Positions 1 to 11,780 of a stretch of 64,000 nucleotides of DNA are shown piece by piece (position 1 is the first letter of the stretch; every line of letters starts with the position of its first letter). Made by a program: the position numbers and the translations under genes. Source of the DNA: Agapetus fuscipes. Taxonomy: Eukaryota; Arthropoda; Insecta; Trichoptera; Glossosomatidae. The stretch covers positions 7,998,001 to 8,062,000 of the forward strand of contig OX637353.1 in assembly GCA_951799405.1 (NCBI GenBank), read 5' to 3'. Under the pieces are notes generated by a model. That model saw only the letters and a program-made list of their open reading frames with translations, was not told the origin of the DNA and made no database searches.

Positions 1-221
1 TCGCGTTGAGTGTAATGTCTTCGATAAAAAAAGTAAACAATAAAAAACAATTGTCAATACAAGACCAAAGTTTCTGATCAAGTGTAACTTTCCACATTTC
101 TAAACTCAAGAAAAAGAGTGTCATGTAAAATAATGAAGAATTATGTTTGGAGCAAAACGTGACTTCTTCTTTGAAAACAGAACAGAGAAAAGAGTATAAA
201 AGCGAGAGAAGAGAGTTTAAC

Positions 222-435
222 CAGTGTTTCTCAACCTTTTTTCACCCATCGCCCTCTTCTGCCTAGATGAAAATCGTTGACGGGGGGGCGGGGGGTAAAG
301 AAGGTAGAATCGCCTTTCCAGAAATTGTTTTGTCCCAAAACATAATCGTCCATGGGGGACTCCCCCCTCCAATCGCTTCTTACGTAATTTTCGTCCCCCT
401 ATAGGCCAAAATCGCTCCCAAGTTTGGAACCACTG
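222..435. mobile_element. hAT-like MITE
   Basis: The two ends are imperfect inverted repeats beginning CAGTG: CAGTGTTTCTCAACC on the left and, read on the other strand, CAGTGGTTCCAAACT on the right. They are flanked by a direct GTTTAA (215-220 and 436-441), a partial 8-bp target duplication. CAGTG termini and 8-bp duplications are typical of hAT elements. There is no coding capacity; the interior holds G and C runs. Confidence 0.5.
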
Positions 436-1091
436 GTTTAAAGCAAACACAAGTCTCTGCTAGAAGAGGAATACTGTGGATTTGCTTGAATTATTAGGTT
501 CGTGACTGTTTTGTTGTATTGGGGAGATGTATGCACAAACAATGCAGACTATACAATATAAATTGCTAAGAAACTTTATACTATTTTAATGCTTTAAAAT
601 TTTACTGCAAAATGTTCACCGAACGAAAATCTGTGTTTGACCTTTTTACCGTAAAAACAAATCTTGAATAAACTTTCAAAATATGTAGGTTAGGTATACT
701 TACGTGTGAACTTTTTCACGATAGCTGAGTTTATATTTTTAAGGTCATTAGATTTAACTTTATTATGTACATACATACTCGTACCTACAGCTTTTATTTC
801 AGTTTTAATAAAAAGTCGATTTTATTTAAAAGTCAATAAGTAATTATTGTAATAATTTATATATTAACATATAATGAACATAATTTCTTTCCAAAGAAAA
901 CAAAGAATATGGGAGAAAAAAACTAGGGCTGTGTTAAAAGGAGAAAAACATAGCAGAAGTTCTATTCGGAATGAACGTAATTTCAGGATAAAGTTAAATC
1001 AAGGCGCTTGTGTAGATGCTCAGGTCATCTTAAAAGAAAAGATGATAGAGTGACAGTTTGATAATTTTTTATTAACTGTGACTGTACTTAC
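436..1091. other. No gene seen; AT-rich
   Basis: AT-rich sequence with no exon, repeat or RNA gene that I can recognise. The right end is the start of the intron following the exon at 1092-1282 (minus strand). Confidence 0.5.
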
Positions 1092-1282
1092 CCTGGATGG
1101 GACAGCAAACAGTGGGGAAGTGACGTCATCCTTGGAGGGCCAGCAGGTCACTTGCCTGGCGGAGTTCAAGCGGGACACGCATGCGCGCCATGCAGCCAGG
1201 CCTGCTGCAGCCACCAGTGCCAAGGCCGCTCCCAGGGCCACGGCTAGGGAGACCACCATCACAGTCAGCAGCCAAACTACGC
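1092..1282 (-). CDS. Internal or first coding exon with a transmembrane segment, gene unidentified
   Basis: On the minus strand a good acceptor (ATGTTACAG) precedes 1282 and a strong donor (GTAAGTAC) follows 1092. The frame between them is open with 63 codons, entering after two bases and leaving in phase 0. The product starts VVWLLTVMVVSLAVALGAAL and continues as an Ala/Leu-rich helix of about 28 residues. A basic, Cys- and Ser-containing stretch ending in LFAVPSR follows. This looks like a single membrane anchor plus the start of a cytoplasmic region. An in-frame ATG at 1262 could be the start, giving a signal-anchor protein. GC content is far above the flanks, as for the other real exons here. 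Further exons would lie left of base 1. I do not recognise the family; a receptor or a membrane-anchored trafficking protein are both possible. Confidence 0.55.
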
Positions 1283-2046
1283 CTGTAACATAATGATCAA
1301 GTCAAGACGTGGTAGACTTCAGGAATGTCACGCATGTATGACATGTCACGAGGTCCACGGCAAGGGAGACCACCATCACAGTCAGCAGTCAAGCTACGCC
1401 TGTAACATAATGATCAAGTCAAGACGTGTCTGGTAGACTTCAGAAATGTCACGCATGTATGACATGTCACAAGGGCCACGGCAAGAAAGGCTGCCATACT
1501 AATCATCAATTTTCGAGGTGTTCGGTGGAGTGAAAGAATGTCACGCATGTGTGACATGTCGTATTACACCTCACCAAACCAACACCTCTTGCCAAAGCCG
1601 TTCGACCTGTAACAAAATCATCAAGTCGTGACATATCTGGTGTTGAAGAGGAATGTCAGGCATGCGTGTTATGCCGCGAAACTGCTGTCAAAGCCTGGAA
1701 TTTCTGGTATTTTTTGGCAAGTGAGACCACCTGCATAGGCTTTCTTAAAAAAAAAAAAAAACTATCGGGGACAACGACAAACCACTCCTGTAATGTAATC
1801 ATCAAGTCGTGACGTGTATGGTGGGGAAGAGGAATGTCACGCATGCGTGCTATAACGTTAAAACTCTTGCCAAAAACCCTGGCATTTTTAACAAGAAAGA
1901 CCACCCCTACAGTCAATAGCCAAACCACTTCTGTACGAGTGCCTTGATCATAAAATTGTGTAGTATCTGGTGGAATGGAGAAATGTCACGCATGCGTGCC
2001 ATGCCGCGTATGCTTTTGCCAAAGCCTTACATTTCTAGCAAGGGGT
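1283..2046 (-). repeat. Tandem array of decayed copies of the adjacent exon
   Basis: Six degenerate units follow the exon at 1092-1282. Each carries a version of the exon's GTCACGCATGCGTGCCATG stretch (starting near 1325, 1445, 1537, 1653, 1834 and 1984; the exon version is near 1169). Some also keep the acceptor and exon start, for example GTTACAGGCGTAGCTTGAC near 1400 and ATTACAGGAGTGGTTTG near 1790 on the minus strand. Spacing varies from 95 to 180 bp. The copies have lost the long hydrophobic frame: the second has a TGA just after its acceptor and another has a poly-A run. One copy still reads VWLLTVGVVFLV. Confidence 0.6.
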
Positions 2047-2049
2047 AGA

Positions 2050-2380
2050 GTCCGGTCGATAACTCAATTGGTAGAGTGCTTATATTCCATGCCGAGAGCT
2101 CGGGTTTGAATCCTACCGAAGATGTCAAAAATGATTTCCCATTTCGGTGTTAATTTAAAAAAAAACAAAACAAAATACCGACAAGGCGTACTCAGCTCTC
2201 ACAAGAAATGAGAACCAGCCCCCCCGGGAGCTGAAAACCCCTCATTTCAACTGAAAGTGGTTGGTGTGGGGCCGGCCCCATTACCCTAAAAAATAAATAG
2301 GTCCCGAATTGACAAATGCGACGCCTTCGGGGATAACGCAGGCAAGAAGCTTTTCTATATGTGTAGCTTAGTTGTATTTT
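2050..2380 (+). mobile_element. SINE1 copy, full length
   Basis: This is a tRNA-derived SINE. The head reads GGTCGATAACTCAATTGG (degenerate A box) and later GGTTTGAATCC (B box). It is followed by the family body AATGATTTCCCATTTCGG and by the shared 3' end GTGTAGCTTAGTTG. The same unit recurs on both strands at about 13.1, 35.8, 37.8, 41.1, 46.9, 48.5, 52.8, 57.7 and 59.6 kb. Confidence 0.8.
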
Positions 2381-2689
2381 CTTATATTAAAGTCCAACAC
2401 AAATGCAATGGGCAAATAAAACGTTAAGTGTACACAGAGTTTCCTTTTTAAAAGGAAATATTTCTCGAATATCCTTTTTATTTTTTGAGCTCACCACTTC
2501 CTACATTATTTATCTTCCTCGCTCTCTTATCAACCCGACATTATGCATAAATAATGGCTGGGTAAACCTTTTTTATGTTTACCAAACAGGGCAATGATTG
2601 AGGTTTATCGGGAAATGGATACCTTCCTCTCCTGACACATAGATTAAGATAGTCGCCAGGTAACGCCACTGGAGTATCGATTCTATTGT

Positions 2690-3490
2690 AAAACGATACC
2701 ACCATCAATAGTATAACTATCAAGAATGAACGATACCGTCACCAATAATATAACAGTCAATAATAAACAATGCTGGTAGCAATAATATCACATTTTATAA
2801 TAAACGATACGTTAACTAATAATAATACCTACCATCAATATTGAACCACACTAACACCATGTAAATGTCGTTGATAACCGATGCTAATATTAATAATATC
2901 GCAATCAATAATGAACGATATCGTCTCCAACTTATTATTTAGAAATAATTAACGATACTGTCACCAATACTATAGCCATAAACAATGAACGAATGAACGA
3001 TACCTTCACCAATAATGAACAATCCGTCACCAAAAACAAAACGATAAGCTTACCAAGAACACTCGTACCACACTTAAAAAATAAATGACACTTTCACCAT
3101 TATTGGTAAAAGTGTCATTTACAATGTCCCCTCAATAAGTGGAGAATACGTTGACCAATATTTATATATTATCATCAATTTAATTGTCGGATTATCAGTT
3201 ATTAATGATACCGTAACCAAAAAAAATTCATTGATGATAAACGATACAGTCACAAACCAGGAGCAATTCTTTATTTTCTAAAAAAATTGATATTGTCACA
3301 ATAAAAATATTGAACGAAATCATCCCTTATCATAAACGATAACGTTACCAACGACACAGTCACCAAGTGGTATTAACCACCATCAATGTTTTATAAGACA
3401 CGACATAGTACCCATGAATATTAAACGATACCATCACCAATAATGGAGCCGTTATTTATGAACGATACCGTCACCAATAATATTTTCATC
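2690..3490. repeat. Degenerate minisatellite (AACGATACCGTCACCAATAAT)n
   Basis: About 25 imperfect units of roughly 28-35 bp built on AACGATACCGTCACCAATAA and ATCAATAATGAACGATACC. Units drift strongly in length, so this is an old array. No coding potential. Confidence 0.7.
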
Positions 3491-4469
3491 AATTATTTAC
3501 AATGGAAAATGGAGAAATTATACGTTGACTTTGCGTAGCCTTCCAGACACAGAAGTATAAATAAATAATGTATGTTAAACACAATTTTCTACTTCCAACA
3601 TTTTTGGTAAAATTGTGTAATTCAGAGTCAGACAAGACTCTCAATTCTTTACTTAAGTATAGCTCTATCACATTCAGCTACAAAATAATGTACCTACGTT
3701 GCTACACGGATATTAGTGAATATAATGTAGATGGCTGCTAAATGAGGACGCTATAACGGCTTTAGGGCCCTCAACCTGCTACAATCAATGTTTATTAATT
3801 TTTATTTACTTACCAAAATACTTAAATCTTAGAGATTCAGCTAACTTAATTTTGAACCATCAAAAGTGACGTTGTACAAGATGGCCTTGTTAGTTAAAAT
3901 TTGTGTTGCGTTCATTTTAAACCATGTAGGTCTACACATAGTATTCTCCTTACTCATGCCAATAAGTTGAAATATATTTTTCTCTCGCAATAAAATACAG
4001 AACTACGATCGAGAGATTAGTTTTTTCCTGTTTCTGAATAATACTTAAAATAGAGTTAACATGTTTAATTAAATTTCATTTTTGCGATTTGATTCAATAT
4101 TATTCTTTAATCACAATAAACCTTCATGTGTGTACTATTCTTAAATTGTTTTACTCTTTTGATTTAACAATTTTGAGAGTGGTTCAGACCTTATCTTGAA
4201 GATATCCTAACATCGATTCCAGATGCTTTAAAGCTTCCGTAACGAAGAGAAGATATATTTCAGATAGTTGATCTATCGAATCTGAGATCCCCAAACACAA
4301 TTTATGATGCCACCTCTTAATTATAAGGATTTCAATTCATAAGATTTTTACCTTCTACTATTCATCAGTTGAATCACTTTATTTTAAATCCACCATTCAA
4401 TTTTTCTTAAACTCAACGTACGATGCATATAATGTAATTTGCAAAGATTGTTGTACATTTAAGATTTAG
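3491..4469. other. No gene seen; AT-rich
   Basis: Unique-looking AT-rich DNA. I see no exon, RNA gene or repeat family. Confidence 0.5.
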
Positions 4470-4640
4470 CAGACATGTGTAAGTACGCGCTTACTTAAAA
4501 AGTAAAAACTCAAATCTCAAGTGGACACAAGCCCCGCAACTCTGGCCGACTTTCCCTGAAACAGGGGGACATTGGCAAAGTTAACCAATTTCAACAGTAT
4601 GGGGAGGTCAGCCTCATGCCAACCTATAAGTAAAAGAACA
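4470..4640 (-). repeat. Repeat B copy, partial
   Basis: Minus-strand copy of the ~230-bp interspersed family defined by GGTTGGTATGAGGCTGACC, CCCTGTTTCAGGG and GTAAGCGCGAACTTAC. Its 3' part is missing. Confidence 0.7.
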
Positions 4641-4984
4641 CATATAATGAATCACACAAATTACATGTGATTAACAAAATTGTAGTAGGTACTATGCATC
4701 ATGCCTTGGTAATTATTTTTTCAACCATATTTTGATTTTAATTTGTACATGAGTATACACTTAATAAACTGAATTTACATGTACTGGGATTGCCGGCATG
4801 TATTCTAGCTTTGCCTCTAATTTCCCTGTGAAATGTTTTTAATTAAAATTAAAGGCGGCCGGCGTGACGCGCTTTGACCTTTGAAAAATGTCCCTCGCAA
4901 CTTTAATTTGCTGCGATTCCCCGTAGGTACACGCGTTTATGTCTAATAAGCAATTGACGCCTCATCTCAGACAGAGGTAGCTCT

Positions 4985-6130
4985 CCATAATATTATGTTC
5001 TACGGTCTACGACTTATGTTTCTTAGTCTACCTTGTATGTTCAAAGTTCTATGTTGTATTTTCTGAAGTCTACATTTTATGTTCCACAATTAACGTTATG
5101 CATTCTAAGATATGTTTTATACATTTCATGATCTTCACATTTTTTTGTAAAGACTACATTTTTTTCAATGATATACTTTGCTTTTTCTCGGTGTATTTTG
5201 TATTATCCGTAATCTGCTTACATTATTTTGTCTCCGCAATATGTACCTATGGTCTACATTTTAGTTGTCTAGTCAATATGTTATCCACGGTCTACATATT
5301 TATTGTCTACTCATGGTCTGTATTTTTATTGTCTACACAATATGTATCAAGGGTCAACATACTTATTTCCTACGCAATATGTATCTATAGTCTACATTTT
5401 TATTGTGTACGCAATATTTTATCCACATTTTACATTTTTATTGTCAACGCAATATGTACCCACGGTCTGCATTTTTATTGTCTTCGCAATATGTTGTCCA
5501 CGGTCTACATTTTTATCGTCTACGCAATATGTATCTATGGTCTACATTCTTATTGTCTACGCAATATTTTACCCACGGTCTGCATTTTTATTGTCTTCGC
5601 AATATGTTGTCCACGGTCTACATTTTTATCGTCTACGCAATATGTTATCCACGGTCTAAATTTTTATTGTCTACGCAATATGTTACACTGTATATTCTAT
5701 GGCCAGCAATATATGGTCTCCTATTCACGGTACACAATCTTTGGATTTTGTCTTACAGATTCAGAATTTTATCAAATCTGAAGTCTATGTTACTTTTATA
5801 TGTTTTACAATGTAAGATTTACGCTGTTTACGTTTCATATTTTTCGGTCTACAATACACATTCAACAGTGTCCGCCATTTTTTCTACCGTCTACGATAAA
5901 CATTTTATATACCTTTTGTCTACGATCCATACAATGTTCTTTTTTCTACAAGACACGGTTCAATGATTAAAAAAATTTCGATTTACGGTCTAACATGTTT
6001 TGTTTGGTCTACAATACGCGTTCTATCATAAGTAAACGTGGTCTACGTTTTATGTTGTACGGTCTAAAGGCTATGCTATCATGAATATTTCTAGTCTAGA
6101 TCTAAGGTATATGCTCAATGATCTATCGTC
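4985..6130. repeat. 38-bp minisatellite
   Basis: The core at about 5225-5690 is a run of units GTCTACGCAATATGTTATCC plus ACGGTCTACATTTTTATT, 38 bp in total. More degenerate units with GTCTAC or GGTCTA every 20-40 bp extend on both sides. Because 38 is not a multiple of three and the unit lacks stops, three long overlapping open frames (5098-5781, 5303-5659, 5403-5966) arise as a by-product. Their Cys/Tyr/Phe-rich repeats are not good evidence of a protein. Confidence 0.85.
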
Positions 6131-8279
6131 CGCTATGAATATGGAACGGTCTTCAGTATATTATCTTTAAAAGTAATGGTTGTTTATTCTTTTGTCTACG
6201 AACCGAGATATCATATTTCATAATTTTCCTATGAAACAAGCCACATGACGTCATGCTCCTATTCGTTATATTATATAAGTACACTGGGTTTTTGTGGGTT
6301 TTTACTGGAATATTATTTATTCAGTATTAATTCTGTATACACAATTAAAAAATGTAATGAGTTTTCATACAACTAACGCCCTCAGTAAATTTCGACGAAG
6401 CCATTTCATGTCCCGCTTGAAATTGAATCGGGTTACAAAACTCTGGAAATGTGAATTTTAGTTTTAATTTTTCTACGTATAATTTAAGTTCAAAACTCAA
6501 AATTAAAGTTGAAACTAATTTTCGTACTTGGGATACAGACGATTTTTTTTAAGACCGTATATTGTATAAATAAATATGGTGTATGTTCTCGTGAAGCTGT
6601 GTTTCATATTTTTATTTAATCCTTCACCAAAATGATTATAAACATTTCTGAACAAAAGATTTTTCCTAAATCAAAAACAAATTATATTTAATGTGATCAC
6701 TAATTAATAAACAACTTACGTGAATGTATCTCAGTTGCTTGATACTTAATTATGCTTATGGTACCTGCCCTTAGTGATGGCTAAAAAGTGTGTGTTTTTT
6801 TAAGGTAATTACAAATTTTCAGTGTTCTCAAAACTGAAACCAATAGACAAATTGAGAAGGAAAAATCTGTAACGTTTATGACCATCTCTACTATTAAAGG
6901 AACGCAGTTAGATTTATGTTCGAATGATAAAGTAAATTTTGATGATTTTCGTCAAAATAAGGCAAAATATATTTTTCAATAAATAAAACAAAAATCAATA
7001 TTGATGTGTTCAATATTTTTATTTGTATATCCACACAGATGTTTATAAAAAATTGTCAGACAAAATTAAAAAAAAAAATACAGATCAAATAATTGGTACG
7101 TGAATACAAATATTATTTTAAGAGTATTCACCTGTTTGTAAGCGTGGGTAGGAATGTTTTACTTTCAACAAAAAAATCAAATGCGAAAAAAAATGTTCAT
7201 TGGTGCTTAAATTGCTGTACATCTATTATTTCATCGGCTTGTATACGAAATCCTTTTAAATAGAATGTTTATAAGTTAGCAATTTATTTATTATTATATT
7301 ATTTTAAGTATTTTACCAAAATTATGTGTTTGGTGATTGGAACAAAATGTTAAATAGCTTTTTTCTCGATTTTCATTTCAAATTTCAACATCAAATAAGG
7401 TTGTTTGAAAGACCTCGTCCCATCAAAGTCGACAAAAAATATTAAGACTTTAGCAAGTTTTAATACGAAGAACAGAAATAATAAATAACTTTGTACCATA
7501 TCGATACTTATTTCTTGAAATAAGAAATCTTCGTATGAAAACACGAAAGAACACATTTTTGTTTTTTATTTCAGATTTAAAAGCCAACGCCCGGTAAAGA
7601 AAACAGATAAACGTAAACAAACATATGGAAGGAAATGTATTTGAAAAGCAAATCTACGCAATATGAGAATACTTCAATCTTAATCTTAAAGAAATGAATA
7701 AAATATATTGTAAAAAAATATTCATCGATGTACTTAATACAAATTGTTATATTAATTTTGATTTTATTTAATTGCGTTTGAAAAAAAAGCTTTGTGAAAT
7801 ATGTTTTTTTAGTCCATAACATGGCGAGTTCAATAAAGATATTTTTTTAGGTATCTGAATTAAAATTGTCATTCAAAGTATCTCAGATATAATTTAATAA
7901 AATTTACAGAATGTAATATCGAAGTTTCAACAAAATACAAAACTTTCAATCCGACACAATTATTTGCTTTAAAAACCTTGAACCACGTTATTGAAGCATG
8001 AGCTTTTAAAAAAATAAAACATGTTTTTACCAAAATAATCATTAAACCACCAATTTCATTTATCAATTAATACAAGTTAATTAAAAAGAAAAAACATATG
8101 CTCATTCACAAACCTGGTTACTTTCAAAACGGAGCTTTCCTTCGTTTCACAAGTGCTACGACTTCGTAGAACCGTAGCACAATCCTTCTAGATATCCTGT
8201 GGTTGATGACAAATGTATTTTAAAGGTATTTCTGTAAGGTTTTCTTTGCGGATTGAATGTAAACAGCTGTTAGTGTAGC
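6131..8279. other. No gene seen; AT-rich
   Basis: Strongly AT-rich DNA with poly-A and poly-T runs. Only short open frames are present and none resembles a known protein. Confidence 0.5.
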
Positions 8280-8410
8280 ACAGAGTAAGTTTTTTGCCCG
8301 TTTGGCCGGCGTCGGGACGCTTGGGGAGGGCGTGGGGGGAGTGGGCGGTTTGTTGTCATGGCAACAGACGACAATCGACGCCCCTTCGATAACCAGCTCT
8401 CCTACCAACT
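8280..8410. other. Isolated GC-rich islet
   Basis: A ~120-bp GC- and CpG-rich patch in AT-rich DNA. On the plus strand GTAAGT at 8284 could be a splice donor. On the minus strand a 62-codon proline-rich frame with an internal ATG crosses it, but no convincing donor follows. It could be an untranslated first exon or promoter-proximal DNA; this is undecided. Confidence 0.25.
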
Positions 8411-8707
8411 GATTACAAATGATAAAAATTATAGTCGTACCTAGATTTTTTATCGATCAATGAAAACAGCAAAACAACGTAGATACACGATTTTTATTCA
8501 TTTTATTTATGTCTAATTTCAGAGAAGGGTGGCAAAATTTTGAGTGTGTGTTTTTGTATTTGCGTTTCAAATTTTCCCATAGAAATACGAGTACACCTGT
8601 CGCATATGATGTTTACCTCAAATTGGCACGTGCCTTTTTTATATGAGCAATAACAGTAGGTACATATATCTTTAATGTTATTAATTAATATGGGTATAAA
8701 CATTTGG

Positions 8708-8935
8708 TATGAAGCTGACCAACCATGCTGTAAAAAATAGTCCACTTGGCCAATGTCACCCCTACTTTAGCGAGGGTCGGCAAAAGTTGCAGGGTCTATG
8801 TTCAACTGAGATTCTGTTTTTCTGTAAGTACGTATGTAGCATTTTTAAGCGCGAACTTACATACATGTGTCTGTTTGTGGGCATGCATTTAATATAAATT
8901 TTAAATATTAATATGTCTTTGCAACTTATATTGTA
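8708..8935 (+). repeat. Repeat B copy
   Basis: Full-length but diverged. It starts at GAAGCTGACCAACCATGCTG, includes TTAAGCGCGAACTTAC, and ends TTGCAACTTATATTGTAG. Confidence 0.75.
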
Positions 8936-8999
8936 GATTATGGAATACGCTATTAATTTTTCTAAATACTTAAAAATATAAATGGTAAAACATTGTTTT

Positions 9000-9240
9000 A
9001 ATTCACTTTATTCTTTTTTTTTGCTCGAATATTTTCGCCTAATGAGGCATCTTCAAGAGTAGAATGGTTACAAATATATTTTTATAAAATAATTTTCAAA
9101 ACAATTTTCAAAACAATTTTTTTCCAAAATAAAAACAAAATTCATAGTGAATTAAAACAATGTTTTACCATTTATATTTTTAAATATTTATAAAAATGGA
9201 CTTTCACTGTGTTAACAGATCAACACTAAAAAATATTATT
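9000..9240 (-). mobile_element. Fragment of a Penelope-like or similar retroelement carrying a hammerhead-like motif
   Basis: On the minus strand 9057-9023 reads CTTGAAGAT, GCCT-CATT-AGGC, GAAAATATTC. This is the same layout as the motifs near 39.77, 40.08 and 51.65 kb but with a different stem. The flanking ACTGTG and AAACAATGTTTTACC words also recur beside those copies. Assignment to Penelope-like elements is inference from the known association of such elements with hammerhead motifs; no reverse transcriptase is present here. Confidence 0.45.
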
Positions 9241-9757
9241 AATTTTTCGTTTGCACAAAATTAAATAATTATTTTTTCAGCAATTTTGGGCCACCTTTTA
9301 TTTATCTTATCTTTTATTTATTTATATATTTTTTCGCGTTTTACTGTCATCTTCTTTGTAAAGCACTTGCCAGGCTTTACCCTTGTTCTGTCTGTCACTT
9401 GTACACATTCTTATCCGTTAAATGCTTTCTTACCCAGAATATTTCTTTGGAGACAAAAAAAACTGAAGAAAATATTTTTTAAAATCTGAAATAAATACCA
9501 AGCTTTCTTCAAAGGTAATTTTCATTTTATGGTTACGCAGACAGTACAAAAAATAAAAATTAAAATATACTCAAAGCTTTTTTTCTGTATATTTAAAAAT
9601 CGATGTTGAAACTGTAATGTTAGCGGCTTATTAATTCATAATTTTGTGTTATATTTTTTGCATAGGTACCTATTGACTTTTTTTGTTTAGATTTTTTTTT
9701 AAGGTTTTGTCGTTTTTATATTATTTATTATGTTTGAATATTATTTATTATTTGTTG

Positions 9758-9985
9758 AGGCTGACCACCCATACTGTAAAAAATGGTTCACTTTGCCAAT
9801 ATCACCCCTGTTTCAGGGAAGGTCGGCAAAAGTTGTGGGGCTTATGTTCATTTGAGGTTTGGATTTTATTTGTAAGTACACATTCAGCATTTGTAAGCGC
9901 GAACTACACTTGTTGGTTTGTGGGCATACATCTGAGAGCTTTAAATGAATATATCCTTGCAACTTAGATTATAGATTTGTTATCC
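9758..9985 (+). repeat. Repeat B copy, near consensus
   Basis: GAGGCTGACCACCCATACTG, then CCCCTGTTTCAGGGAAGGTC, GTAAGCGCGAACTACAC, and a tail GCAACTTAGATTATAGATT. It is very close to the copies at 21.9 kb and 58.7 kb. Confidence 0.85.
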
Positions 9986-10264
9986 TAGACTTACAGGTTG
10001 GTATTGGATTTTTTTTTCGCAACTAAATAAAGAGTTCAGATAAGCGATAGAACCAAACAGTCAAGGGCTAGGAGTTTTTGTTTGATATAAAACTGCGCCG
10101 GTTCAATACATGCTCGACCACTAGACGACAGATTTGGGCCTGAGCTTACAGATGTAATAAATAGTTAAGAAAAAAAATGAATGTTATTTAATTGATCATA
10201 TAAGCATATGTTTTTGAAGCTGATTGAAATGAGAAGCAATTTTCGTCTTGTTTTTGAAGAAGAT

Positions 10265-10545
10265 AGCTAATTATAGGGAGTGGTGCTGTCAGGTTGACGC
10301 AGCCTCGCCGTCAAAGACGCACTCATTTTGGCGATCGCGCTTTCCGGATTGCGTGACCGATGGAGTGGAACAGACTGCCACCCGGAGTGAGGGGTTCGGA
10401 ATTTGTTGGCATTTTTAACGGAGCACTGAAACGGCACCTTTATAAAATATCTTATTCGTGATTGGGAGGGCCCTTGAGGTGTGACACACATAAAAACAGC
10501 GCTCTTTTATCATGTAGAAAATAAAAATATAAAATCGTCCCTATG
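10265..10545 (+). mobile_element. LINE 3' fragment (FGDRAFRIA type)
   Basis: Plus-strand translation gives FGDRAFRIA, then a stop, then PMEWNRLPPGVRGSEFVGIF and NGALKRHLYK. This is the conserved C-terminal end of many CR1/Jockey-like ORF2 proteins. A shared tail GGGCCCTTGAGGTGTGACAC follows and recurs at 47.5 kb. Internal stops show that it is dead, and it is heavily 5'-truncated. Confidence 0.7.
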
Positions 10546-10739
10546 AATAAATGACACAGGTAAAGGTGAAAGGTATCAGCTGACGCGTATCAGGGGTGAA
10601 ATCAGGACATGATCACGGTATCCAAGATCGCGGACCCTGACCTATTTGTTGCTTTGCGTAGTTCCCCCTCTCTCTCATCATTATGCCACATCCCGTGTCG
10701 ATACACTGTACCCTTCACGTCAAACGAAACAAATAAATG

Positions 10740-11235
10740 TTAGAAACTAAATGAGCACGTCCAGTGAGCGTTTAAGTTTCCACGCATTTTCAGCAGGTAC
10801 ATACAGACTGCGTTTACAAATAAGTGTTTTATACTTGAGATACAGCCTGCTTTGATATTTTTAATACAATGTGAACCGATATGGAAACTGAATAAGCGCC
10901 TCTAGTGAACGCTTACATTTTCGGTTTTAAGTTTAAACGTAAATATATGATATTTTGAATAATTTAAAAATAATGTGAACAAATACATATGGTAACTAAA
11001 ATAATGCCTCCAGTGAACGTTTTTGTTTCAATTCATTTTCACTTTGCTTGAGTTTAAACGTAAAGATTTATACTAGGGGTACAGCGATGGTATTGTGAAT
11101 AGTATGAATAAATCGTGGACCGGCATGAATTCTAAAACAGCGCCTCTAGAGAGCGTTTACATTTTTAGTGTTGTCGAGTTTGAACGTAAAGTTTATACTT
11201 GCGGTGGTGGTGATATTGTGAAGAGTATAGTGGTA
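10740..11235. repeat. ~120-bp tandem repeat, four diverged units
   Basis: Units begin near 10745, 10880, 10985 and 11110. They share GCGCCTCTAGTGAACG, GAGTTTAAACGTAAA and TATTGTGAATA in the same order. They have diverged, so the duplication is old. No coding frame is maintained across units. Confidence 0.6.
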
Positions 11236-11559
11236 TTGAGGATCGGTGAAGGTTGGGAAAAGGAAGTGGTTAAAAGCCTGCGGGGTGGATGAGGGGCTAG
11301 AGGAGGACAGCTAGAGGGCGCAGGCGCAAGGATAGAAATCGATTTTACCGCGCAGCTGAAAGCTCGTAGAGTGCAAGCAGAGATTTTCAAATCTTTTTTT
11401 ATTTACTTCGACTTTTTTTAAACACTTCGAAATTCAGTTGACGAACAAATAATTTAAAAGAAGGCATGAATTTGATTAGGTAAATGAATAGTTTGTATCC
11501 TGACGCCATACCCTCGTTATAGCTAAGATCTCTTCAAATTATGATTTTTTCGTGCCATT

Positions 11560-11780
11560 GTCACTCCAAGGATGCCACAAAAAAAACAGTGAACAGATTT
11601 ATTTATTTTGAGACGTCTCTTAAAGTGGTTGCTTTAAGCAATCTCTCATATCACGAGTGCCAGTCGGTTCCATGCCCTTTGAGCCGCCACGGTGAAAGCA
11701 CGCTCACCAAACACTGTAGCAGACTTGCGCAAAGGCAATTGACCAATGTTCTGGCTCTACCTTCCACAGAGCGCAAATTC
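11560..11780 (-). mobile_element. LINE 3' fragment
   Basis: The minus strand reads FGERAFTVAAQRAWNRLALV, the C-terminal end of a non-LTR ORF2, followed by a stop. It is truncated at its 5' side and related to the fragments at 10.3, 27.1, 43.3 and 54.1 kb. Confidence 0.6.

Noticed and set aside
2050..2120. tRNA gene calls at the SINE1, SINE2 and SINE3 heads
   Set aside because: A and B boxes are present but the cloverleaf pairing is imperfect and every copy continues into a shared non-tRNA body; these are SINEs.
5098..5966. Three long overlapping plus-strand open frames (up to 227 codons)
   Set aside because: They are by-products of a stop-free 38-bp minisatellite; all three frames show the same repeated peptide in shifted form.
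8220..8408. 62-codon proline-rich minus-strand frame
   Set aside because: No donor with a good consensus follows it, and there is no matching acceptor-donor pair; kept only as a GC-rich islet.
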